36,324 nucleotides of DNA, from positions 1-36,324 of the IMG/VR virus record IMGVR_UViG_3300010885_022460. The stretch is one strand, 5' to 3'. The position numbers were made by a program, and so were the translations under genes. Position 1 is the first letter of the stretch. Each line of letters opens with the position of its first letter. The notes under the pieces were generated by a model that was not told where the DNA came from, did not search any database, and worked only from the letters and a program-made list of their open reading frames with translations. Origin of the DNA: a virus. Positions 20,565 through 29,293 of this stretch are shown in pieces.

Positions 20565-23500
20565 TTATTCTGGTGAAAGGAAGTCCCCAATGTTGTCTAG
20601 AACACTGGTAGTTGGGCTTCCGGTGAGGAAGTTCTGGATATCGCTAATTGCCTTAACGGCAAGTTCTGGGCCAGCAGCCCACCCTTGGCTACGCTTCGCC
20701 GTTTCAAACACGGACGATGTAAGAGCACCTGGGATCTGTTCAAAGTCGTTCTTCGCAATAGGTCGCATGATCCCATTTCGGAACCAGTACGGAAGACTGA
20801 CGCTAACGTCCGTTGGGAAGCCTGGCAGCAAGCCGTTCAGGAAGAACAACAGCGGAGGCCGACTTGCAACGTACTGCTGCAGTTGAGGGCTATCCTCAAG
20901 TGATGCGGCAATGTAGTCAGAAATCTTATTGGTCTGGAATGCCCCAAGGAACGGAGCAAAGCCACCTTCAAATGGCGCATACTTAAACATTGCGTTAAAG
21001 AATGCTGGAAGGATCTTACCCCACATGTACGAAATTGGGTATACCCCAAGGTACGGGTGGTTGAGAGTCCTTTCAACTGGGGACTTATACATTGAGTAGA
21101 ACTGCTCGCGTGATGCCACGCTTGCGCCTTCTGCCCATGCCAACTTAGCCCAGTTCATCATGACCTGCATTTGCGCCGGCTGGTAGAGCGACTGCGCCAT
21201 ACCGGTTCCAAGTGCGTCAATCTCCCTTGCAGTAATCAGTTCGCCCTTTTCCACCTTGACAAGAATCTCATTTAGAAGAGGGATCTGCTTTCCGTTTGCC
21301 TGCATAAATGCCAGCTTGTTTGAAAGTTCCTCTACCACTGGATCTCGCTCAATAGAGGAGGTAAGGGTTTCTCGTGTGCGAACCTCACCTAGCACCTGAT
21401 CTGCGCGCTTGAGCGCCTGCTCCTCTTCGTACATCTTGATCTTTGCGCTAATCTCTGCACGCTTAAGGGAAGTAGCCTCTTCAATTTGCGCCAGTCGCGT
21501 TTCAAATAGGTCAACGTTCTTTTGAACAAATTCGTCAAACTCTCCCCTGCTGACATGACCAGATGCCTCAATCCCAGACCACATATCATCTGAAATAGAT
21601 CGGATCATTCCCTCAAGTCCGCCCTCGTGAGTGCTTCTAGCGAACTGAATAAGTTCATCAGCCATTGAAAGGAACCTATTCATATTGAGCATTGTCTTAG
21701 TCGTGGACATCATATCAGCTTCTGCGATACGAAGCATGTTGTAAACGCCGTACTCAGCCTTGCCGGGCATTTTCCCTAGTGGCCAGCGAGCGAAGTCAAC
21801 TAGTTCAACAAGATCTCCACCGCCAGACTTGTCCTTTCGCAGCCCTCCACCGGCTCGATATAGACCGCTGCTGCCAAAGTCAACTCGGACAAGTTCTCCA
21901 GCGGCGTCAACCAGCACATTGCTCATGTCCCTATTGGTGACGTCAAAGTTTGCCAGCCAAAGGTCGTAAAGAATATTGTCTAGGAAGCCTTGGGCGTTAC
22001 CGACGTTGATGTCCTTCATATCTTCCGACAAACGCTTGGTGTCCTTAAGCCACTCACTCCCGATGTAAAGACCGTCAACGTCAGGGATGATGCTTGTCTG
22101 AGGAACCTTAACCCCAGCCCTTCGGTAGATCTCGCTAACCATGTACTCATTTAGCACGTGAAGGTTTTGCTGAAGCGGAGTCTTAGCAAGATCAGACCCA
22201 ATGTCTGGTCGCTTTACCCAGCGAATAATTCCGCCAACGCCCTCCCATAGACCAGACTTGCCGGCAGTATTCATTCCCGGTCGAAGTTTGATTTCGTCAC
22301 TCTTTTCAATCTTTTTAATAAGTGCAAGCCCTGAATCAGTTACCACTGCGGCGTTGTCAGTTTTTGCAACAGTTTGAGCAACTCGTGCTCGCTCCGGCTG
22401 GACAGGCAATACGTCTCCGCTTGCAGCAAAGGCAAAGCTTCGGCGCTTTACAATTGATGAACGCTTTACTTCATCAAAGTTAACCCCAAGTTCAATTCCT
22501 CGCTTCTTTAGATATTCCTTAAGAATAGGGTTAGTTTCCATAAGCCTGTAGAACGTTCTGGCAAATTGGTAGCGACCTTCCTCCTCAATGCGAAGCGAGT
22601 TTACAGCACGAACCAATCGGCCCTGAGCCTCGTACGAAACGTTAAGAGACGACCCGCCGGACACTTTAGTAAATGTTCTTGGTGCCACGGTGTCAATAAC
22701 AATTTCCCAGTCGCCGTTTGAACGCTTTGCAGAACTCACGATACGCCACATTTGACCACGTGGCATCATGACTTCAGTTTCCATTTGATGTACGGAGAGC
22801 CCTTCGGCTGCGTTCAGGTCAAGACCTTTCATCCCAATTGGATTTTCAATCCTCAACTTAACGCTTCCGGTAAATGCCCGACTACGGCTTCGGCTAAACG
22901 CAGGTGCGTTAAGCATCCTAAACTCGTCTCCGGCTTTTGGGATATAACCTGGAGCAAACAAGTCTACAAAGTCTGCCCCACGGTATACTGGGGAGGTTGT
23001 AATAACTGTATTCTTATTTAGTGCTGAGTCAAAATTGGCAACAAATTCTTCCATCTTTTTGAATCTGTCGTCACCAGTTGCGCTCTCATCGTAAAGACCC
23101 ATGTTCCTTGCTTCTGCAATCATTGATGCTTCGTCCCGCGTTCGGGCTGGCTGAATACCAGAAATGATTGGAGTCTCTGCCTTTGCAGCAAAATATCGGC
23201 TGATCTTTCCGTAATCTCCGGTAGACCATCGGCGCAAAGCCTTCTTTTCTACATCTGAAGCCAGAGCGGTTGTAAGTGACGGGGTTCCTTCAAAGTCTCC
23301 AGAAACTGAAGTCGGAACATTAGTCTTAACTGAGCGAACGCTTGAGATAACTTCGTCAAGAGCCTCGGCTACTTCCTTCTGGGTCTTGGTTGTTGCGCCG
23401 GTCTTGCTTACAATAATATGCGCATCTTCAAGCTGCTCAAGGTCATCAACCTGAATGTCAGCCTTAGAAAGAATGGTCACAACCTTGTCCATTGGCCCAA

Positions 23501-26500
23501 AGTCAAACGCAGTACCAAATGTATACGGAGCGCCGTTTACATCGGCAATTCGGAGAATGTTCTCAGCAATCGTTCCGTTTACTCCTGAGTCAATTAGGTG
23601 TCGGAAGATTTTTGCCGGGTCTGTAGTTCCAAGAACCTCCATTGCCGCATTGGCAACGTCTGGCATTTCCCTCATCAATTGACGGCCAGAGGCTCGCAGC
23701 ACTTCGTTATAGGTCGTCCAGTCAGTTGCAGCCACCTTGATGTCCGCTGTGCGCTTACGGGCTTTTTCACCGACTGGCGCAAGGTAACTGATGGCGTCTC
23801 CGAGAACGGCAGATACTCGAGACTGCACGGCATCCGCAACAAGCGGATTTGCCTTGGTGATTTCATCAAGAACGCTGGAGTTATATCGCAAGATGTGCGA
23901 TCCAAGTTCGTGGCTATCGTATCGGAATGATCCCGGAGTTGTTAAGATTGAGGCAAGGTCAGACGCGTCTCGACGCAACGCGCTTCCTCGGATACCCCGC
24001 AATAGTGTAAGGGCATACGGCTCAACAATCTCTTGGGCGTTAAAGTATGGATTATATCGGTACCTAGCAAGCGGATAAAGCTTATTTGCAATTGATGCAA
24101 GAGTTGGGTAATTTGCCTGAATCGTCCTTGAAAACTTTGTAGTCGCACCAATTTTGCTAAGGTCTCCGCTGATGGCAAACAGTACAACCTTGCGTGCGCT
24201 TTCTCCGCCTTCTCCTGGGCCAAAGATTCGCCGGAATGTCTTAAGACCCTTTTCTCCTCCCCCAAAGGCGCGAGTAAGAATGCTGTCAATTTGAGTCTTT
24301 GTCAAGCCGCCAATGCTGATCTCTTGCTCAACTCCCTCTTTGACCATAAGCGCCATCGCCCGGTAGGCTTCCTGCTCGCTAATTGCTCCACCAAGCCCAA
24401 CGCGCAAACGCTGGACGGCTCGGTCGTATAGTTCATTATTTCCAACTGGAGTGAGCATCTTGATTAGTTTTGCTTTGGCACTATTTGCCTGCTTAATAAG
24501 TTCTGGCTTGTTTAGCCCAAGAGATTCTGCTGGAAGCAACTTGTCAATCTTTGTATAAAGTTGCAGCGTAGGTCGAGTTACTGGGTTACCAGCAACATCG
24601 TATACAATTCCGTGCGTGCGCAGGAATCCTTCTTCCGGCTCGTTACCAATAACGTAACCATTTTCCTTGAGGGTCTGGCGGACGTCGGCAAGCTTCTGCA
24701 GGTTCTTATCTTCTTTCAGCTTGTTGTATTCTTCTTGCAGTTTCTGCGCATCCATTGCCGCTTTTGCCGTAGCAGTTCCGGGCATTGTGTAGTCTTGTGC
24801 GTGTTTGATTCCGCGAATATTGCGACCCTCAAGCGCACCAAAGACGTAGTTTCCGGATGGATAGTTTGGCGTACCCTTGATTGACCGAATGTCAATAACG
24901 CGTGCTGCGTTCTCAAGACTTCCGTTTGGATCGTAGACTCGGTAAACAACTCCGTGAAGTCCGCCACCTGTTGCCTTGGCAAGAGATGTTGCCTCCCTGC
25001 CAGATGTTAGGAACTCAGCAGGGTTAGAGATTGTAAACTGGTTAGGTTCATCTCCAAACGAGGCAAGATTATCCCACTCTTTAAGGTCAACTTTCTCTGC
25101 GATACCTTTCCCAATTGGGCCTGTGGCAAAGTCCTGTGGGGCTCCCACCGGCATAATTACTCCTGGGTCTGCGTAGAACGAGTCAAGACCTCGGATAAGC
25201 CGGGCATCTGCGGTAGCGCCAAGATGCTCTGCCGTATGGTGGAACAACTTGTTCCCTGAAAATGTTGTCTTGTATTCCCCAAGTTGGTTTGCAAAGGAAT
25301 TCGCAGATGACTTTTCAAGAACAATCTTTCCATATCGGTTAATAAGATTGTTAAGAGCAGCCGGCTCAAGATCTCGGATAATATCATTCCAATTGCCATC
25401 TAGTTCTGCAATGTAACTGGCAGATGGCCCACCTTCAAATGCATCTGCAACCATCTGCGTAGCAACTGGATCACCGCTGTTCATCGCTTCATCAAGCTTG
25501 TTGATGACCTTCATTGTCCATGAGTCTGCGTCCCCAGAGTCCGCAAAATAGTCCGATAGTCGCGGTGCATGTACGGCGTCAAGTTCAATTGTAGTCAATC
25601 GAGTAGGCCTAAAGTGGAGCGAATCCAATGAGTGGAACATATCGGCAATAGAGTGGTACATTCCGCTGGCAAACCTGTTGTCGTCACGAGCCTTCAGATC
25701 ACGCATAATCCTGCGGAATGACTTGATCGCACGAACTCGCCACTGGTTTTCAATCATGTTCGGAAGGGCGTATCCCTTCTTTGCAATCTCTGCGTTTTCG
25801 TACCCAAGCAGACTCCATACTGGAGTATTAGATCCGCCAATGCCACGCTCAAGATATTCCCTAATCCATTGGTCAAACGTCAACGAGCCGGAGTTTTGAG
25901 ACAGGGGCTCGCCGCTTGACTTTAGCAACTGAGTTGCCCGGACTAGGTTCCCGTCCTTGTCGTAATGGAAGATTACATCGTCAAGCCAGATGTCCTTAAA
26001 GTTGTCTCCAGAAAGGTATCTACCAACAAGGTACTCTGGATCCATAAGGAGTTTCTTGGCATTAGCCGGAGTAAGCTTGGCAATCTCTGCCTGGCTTGCC
26101 ATAACCGACCTAGCAACCGGAGCCTCAAGTCCACCGTGGAATGGCCCAGCAACATCAAGTTTAGGGGAATCTAGAACAAGGTGCAACTGCTGATAATTTC
26201 TTCCATCGTCAGCCAAGTCAAACACAGTAGAAGATGGCAAACGCTTTGCCTTGCTCATTGAGAACCTGACCATAGGATGTCGCCAAATTCCAGCCCCCGC
26301 CCCTGTAACTTCTGTTACTTCAGAGGAGTTGTCTTGGGCGAGCCTCATAAGCCTATTGCGAAGCAAAAGGGTTAAGGCATCCATTTCGTTCCCAGTAACG
26401 ACCACGCTAAGTCCCGGAGTTGCCTCGCCAGACACGCGCCAGCCGTTCATGTCAATTGCTGCGCTTCTGGCAAATGAATTTCCAGCCCAGTCAACTGAGG

Positions 26501-29279
26501 CTTCATTCCAGTTGGAATACCATTCCCCTACGCCTTCAATCTCAACTTGTCTTACTTCACCTGTTGCCGCGTCAGCAACCTCGTACGTGAATGGGTTGGC
26601 GTTCTCCGTCAGCTTCTCTGCAGCGTACACTGGACTTGGCAACGGATCGGTACCCCAGTGTTCTGAAACGCTTCCGTAAACATTGTGGTACAAATCATTA
26701 GTCTTAGAGTTAATACCAGCCCAAGAGAATGCTGGCTCTGACGCGCTAATATTGTCAACAATGTTTGGCAGTTTGCTTAGTCCTTGGTGCGCTCCCTCAA
26801 CAATACGTCTCCGCTTTGGGTCAATCCAGTTACCCTTGGTAAGTGCATCTTCCACTTTCCCAAGGTAAACGCTTGCATCCAAATCATTTTCGCTGTGATT
26901 CCAAAGGTTCTTTTGGAACGCTGGGGCGTCCGCATATACGGAATCTGACCAAAGTTCTGGGCTGATTTCTCCCTCAAACTTTGGGGCATACTTTCCAAGA
27001 TACTTGCCAAATAGTTCTTGATCCTGTGAGGTGCTAATAATACTTGCTGTTTCAAGATCTGCAACAACCCCACCGTAAAGAAGGTCATTGAGATCAACGG
27101 TCTTTGCGGCAACTTGGGCTGCGTACTTAAGCCCTTCTCCTGGGCCGTTCTGTAGCAGGTCTAGTTGGCTTTCAAGCCTCTGGCTAATGCGCGAAACGTA
27201 CCCCTTATTGTTTCGGATTTCTTTAAGCATATCAAGTACTTCAGACGCTTTTTCTTTTGGTGACTCCTTGAGGAGTGTGCTAAAAATTGTCGTGCTGAAC
27301 CTTGACCCCAACTCGGTGTAACTTGAGACAAGCGCCTCAGCGGTCTTGACCATGCTTTCTGCGCTATCACTCTTGATGGCATCTCCAAGCATTGAGATGG
27401 CATCGTCAAGAGTCTTCATGGTAAAACGGTCGTCTCGGACAATGGTTAGCAACTCAAAGTTCTTCACCTTCTTTAGTGGGGCAAGCAACTGCAGAGCTCG
27501 ACCATGTGCTGACATCTTAATAATCTCAAGAACCCCTGCCAGTTGTTCAATGGCTTGCTGCTGGCCGCCCAGTGATCCGTAGGATTTTTGAGCGTCGGCA
27601 AACAGAATTGCCAATCCTTGGCTTACTTTTTCTGAATTGAGAACACTTTTCCCGTCAGATAGCGAGGCAATCAATCGTTGCTGTGCTTCCAAATACAATT
27701 CCCCGGAAGCGCCCAATCCTTTTGACAAATGCTCAGATACGTCGGCAAGCCGCTTGTTCTTGCTTACGTCAAGCACGGTCTTAACCCGCGCCCTAATTTC
27801 ATTTCCAAAGTGACGAAGGAAAAGTTGCAGGCGGTTTTGGCTTTGAAGGAACTTTGAAGTTTCCTGACTCAACTGCTGCTGGTTGTACGCCAAGCGCAAC
27901 TCGTCCATGGCAACGTCAAGAGCCTTCTCCTGCTCACCGTCCGGCAACTTCTTCCACTCGTCTGCAATCCCCACAAATCGCTGGTAGAACTCGTCTGAAT
28001 ATCCGCGGAAGCCCTGTAGTTGCTTAAGCCCGTCAACTCCTTCGTTGGCTGCGGTGACGATTACCTTCTTGGCAAACGCCTGTGCAGTTTCAGATGCAAT
28101 TCGGCTTGTTGGCTCCTTGGCGGCAACGGTATATTGGTATCGAGCGTCCATTACCAAGTTGTCTACAAACTGTACGCCAGCCTCAATGCCGGCTTCCTTT
28201 GCCATATTGTGAATCACAGCAAGGTTCTTTTCCCCAACCGTGTCGGCAATAGCATTAAAATGCTGATGAGTAACAGTAGCGTACCCGCGAGAAATAACGT
28301 TTGCACCCATGTTGTACATCTTGCCAAGGATCTTCATGTTCTCGGCAATCTTAAGACGCGTGCCAGTAATGTCCTTCTGTGCCATTCGCACTGCAAACTG
28401 ACCAGCATCATTAGACCAGCGGACGGCATCAGCTACACCTTGGATTGCCCTCCACCCCTTTCCGGCAAGCCTAAACTCTTGGTTGGAAATTGGGTCTAGG
28501 ATTGCAAGCAATAGTGCCTGATACATATCGTCAGTTAGAAGCGTCCCATTCTCTCGCATTGAAGAAAGAACTTCGTCATCAGACATTCCTTGGTCAATCA
28601 TCTGCTTCACCCCAGACGAAAGATAAGACACATCATTTGGGTTAAGAGCGCCGACATCAGGGAGCAAAGAAATCGGCCATGGGGCTTTTGCCCACTTCTC
28701 CTTGCCTGTCATTACCTGATTTAATGCGCTGTTAAGAGCCTCGTTTACCGGAGACCCATAGTATCCTGGCGGTACCGCACCGTCGACAGCAGATGTCTTG
28801 CCGTCTCGATATTTTTGGATGCGCGTCTTAGTGACAGCATTCTCAAATGCAAAATCTTGCATCTGAATAAAAGGCCAAGAAAGAAAACCAAGACCTGTAA
28901 CTCCAACCTCAAGAACTTTGCCGCCTACAGCCCCAGTTATCCCTGCTGCAACTCTAGCAACATCTCCAACTACTGGAATATTCCCGATTGCTCCTGGGAT
29001 TTCTGAGATGGTCTGAATTCCTTCGCCAAGCGTGCTATTCGCAATGCCCTGAGTGTCAACCCCAGTCAGTTCTCCTACCGACTTGATTAGTTGCTGGGCG
29101 TCAAACTTGGGAGCCTCTGGCAGCCCACGAACATCTCCAGTCGCAAGGTTGACACCGAACGTGCCAATATTGGCAGTGGAGTCAGTCGTCTTCTCTTGCT
29201 GGATAGTTGGGCTTCCGGATACCGGGAACTGTCCTGGTGCCTGGTTCTGATCCCAAGGGCTGTTCGGGTCAAATGACAT
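20565..29279 (-). CDS. Giant polyvalent virion protein with ADP-ribosyltransferase- and kinase-like regions
   Basis: 2904 residues from ATG 29279 (AGAGGAA upstream), a quarter of the window. A Pro/Gln-rich start leads to a hydrophobic Gly-rich stretch (about 90-150). The long middle is helical and of no known family. An ART-like domain lies at about 2085-2200: PVYRGADF (R near 2100), an S-R-S segment (about 2126), METEVMMPRG (ExE near 2167). A protein-kinase-fold region follows at about 2330-2490: Gly-rich loop EGVGG, a VK (about 2355), NRDMSNV (about 2446-2452) and DFGSS (about 2466). The C-terminus has NHPYLGVYPISYMWGKILP. This fits a large protein packaged in the virion and injected with DNA to modify host proteins. 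It lies between head genes, away from the usual tape-measure slot. Roles are inferred. Confidence 0.75.
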   Translation of the reverse strand: MSFDPNSPWDQNQAPGQFPVSGSPTIQQEKTTDSTANIGTFGVNLATGDVRGLPEAPKFDAQQLIKSVGELTGVDTQGIANSTLGEGIQTISEIPGAIGNIPVVGDVARVAAGITGAVGGKVLEVGVTGLGFLSWPFIQMQDFAFENAVTKTRIQKYRDGKTSAVDGAVPPGYYGSPVNEALNSALNQVMTGKEKWAKAPWPISLLPDVGALNPNDVSYLSSGVKQMIDQGMSDDEVLSSMRENGTLLTDDMYQALLLAILDPISNQEFRLAGKGWRAIQGVADAVRWSNDAGQFAVRMAQKDITGTRLKIAENMKILGKMYNMGANVISRGYATVTHQHFNAIADTVGEKNLAVIHNMAKEAGIEAGVQFVDNLVMDARYQYTVAAKEPTSRIASETAQAFAKKVIVTAANEGVDGLKQLQGFRGYSDEFYQRFVGIADEWKKLPDGEQEKALDVAMDELRLAYNQQQLSQETSKFLQSQNRLQLFLRHFGNEIRARVKTVLDVSKNKRLADVSEHLSKGLGASGELYLEAQQRLIASLSDGKSVLNSEKVSQGLAILFADAQKSYGSLGGQQQAIEQLAGVLEIIKMSAHGRALQLLAPLKKVKNFELLTIVRDDRFTMKTLDDAISMLGDAIKSDSAESMVKTAEALVSSYTELGSRFSTTIFSTLLKESPKEKASEVLDMLKEIRNNKGYVSRISQRLESQLDLLQNGPGEGLKYAAQVAAKTVDLNDLLYGGVVADLETASIISTSQDQELFGKYLGKYAPKFEGEISPELWSDSVYADAPAFQKNLWNHSENDLDASVYLGKVEDALTKGNWIDPKRRRIVEGAHQGLSKLPNIVDNISASEPAFSWAGINSKTNDLYHNVYGSVSEHWGTDPLPSPVYAAEKLTENANPFTYEVADAATGEVRQVEIEGVGEWYSNWNEASVDWAGNSFARSAAIDMNGWRVSGEATPGLSVVVTGNEMDALTLLLRNRLMRLAQDNSSEVTEVTGAGAGIWRHPMVRFSMSKAKRLPSSTVFDLADDGRNYQQLHLVLDSPKLDVAGPFHGGLEAPVARSVMASQAEIAKLTPANAKKLLMDPEYLVGRYLSGDNFKDIWLDDVIFHYDKDGNLVRATQLLKSSGEPLSQNSGSLTFDQWIREYLERGIGGSNTPVWSLLGYENAEIAKKGYALPNMIENQWRVRAIKSFRRIMRDLKARDDNRFASGMYHSIADMFHSLDSLHFRPTRLTTIELDAVHAPRLSDYFADSGDADSWTMKVINKLDEAMNSGDPVATQMVADAFEGGPSASYIAELDGNWNDIIRDLEPAALNNLINRYGKIVLEKSSANSFANQLGEYKTTFSGNKLFHHTAEHLGATADARLIRGLDSFYADPGVIMPVGAPQDFATGPIGKGIAEKVDLKEWDNLASFGDEPNQFTISNPAEFLTSGREATSLAKATGGGLHGVVYRVYDPNGSLENAARVIDIRSIKGTPNYPSGNYVFGALEGRNIRGIKHAQDYTMPGTATAKAAMDAQKLQEEYNKLKEDKNLQKLADVRQTLKENGYVIGNEPEEGFLRTHGIVYDVAGNPVTRPTLQLYTKIDKLLPAESLGLNKPELIKQANSAKAKLIKMLTPVGNNELYDRAVQRLRVGLGGAISEQEAYRAMALMVKEGVEQEISIGGLTKTQIDSILTRAFGGGEKGLKTFRRIFGPGEGGESARKVVLFAISGDLSKIGATTKFSRTIQANYPTLASIANKLYPLARYRYNPYFNAQEIVEPYALTLLRGIRGSALRRDASDLASILTTPGSFRYDSHELGSHILRYNSSVLDEITKANPLVADAVQSRVSAVLGDAISYLAPVGEKARKRTADIKVAATDWTTYNEVLRASGRQLMREMPDVANAAMEVLGTTDPAKIFRHLIDSGVNGTIAENILRIADVNGAPYTFGTAFDFGPMDKVVTILSKADIQVDDLEQLEDAHIIVSKTGATTKTQKEVAEALDEVISSVRSVKTNVPTSVSGDFEGTPSLTTALASDVEKKALRRWSTGDYGKISRYFAAKAETPIISGIQPARTRDEASMIAEARNMGLYDESATGDDRFKKMEEFVANFDSALNKNTVITTSPVYRGADFVDLFAPGYIPKAGDEFRMLNAPAFSRSRSRAFTGSVKLRIENPIGMKGLDLNAAEGLSVHQMETEVMMPRGQMWRIVSSAKRSNGDWEIVIDTVAPRTFTKVSGGSSLNVSYEAQGRLVRAVNSLRIEEEGRYQFARTFYRLMETNPILKEYLKKRGIELGVNFDEVKRSSIVKRRSFAFAASGDVLPVQPERARVAQTVAKTDNAAVVTDSGLALIKKIEKSDEIKLRPGMNTAGKSGLWEGVGGIIRWVKRPDIGSDLAKTPLQQNLHVLNEYMVSEIYRRAGVKVPQTSIIPDVDGLYIGSEWLKDTKRLSEDMKDINVGNAQGFLDNILYDLWLANFDVTNRDMSNVLVDAAGELVRVDFGSSGLYRAGGGLRKDKSGGGDLVELVDFARWPLGKMPGKAEYGVYNMLRIAEADMMSTTKTMLNMNRFLSMADELIQFARSTHEGGLEGMIRSISDDMWSGIEASGHVSRGEFDEFVQKNVDLFETRLAQIEEATSLKRAEISAKIKMYEEEQALKRADQVLGEVRTRETLTSSIERDPVVEELSNKLAFMQANGKQIPLLNEILVKVEKGELITAREIDALGTGMAQSLYQPAQMQVMMNWAKLAWAEGASVASREQFYSMYKSPVERTLNHPYLGVYPISYMWGKILPAFFNAMFKYAPFEGGFAPFLGAFQTNKISDYIAASLEDSPQLQQYVASRPPLLFFLNGLLPGFPTDVSVSLPYWFRNGIMRPIAKNDFEQIPGALTSSVFETAKRSQGWAAGPELAVKAISDIQNFLTGSPTTSVLDNIGDFLSPE

Positions 29280-29293
29280 TTATTCCTCTATCC

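Noticed and set aside
20565-29279. Giant protein as an ordinary tape measure
   Set aside because: It lies upstream of the scaffold and capsid rather than before Dit, and it carries enzyme-like motifs near its C-terminal end; it lacks a long regular coiled-coil pattern.
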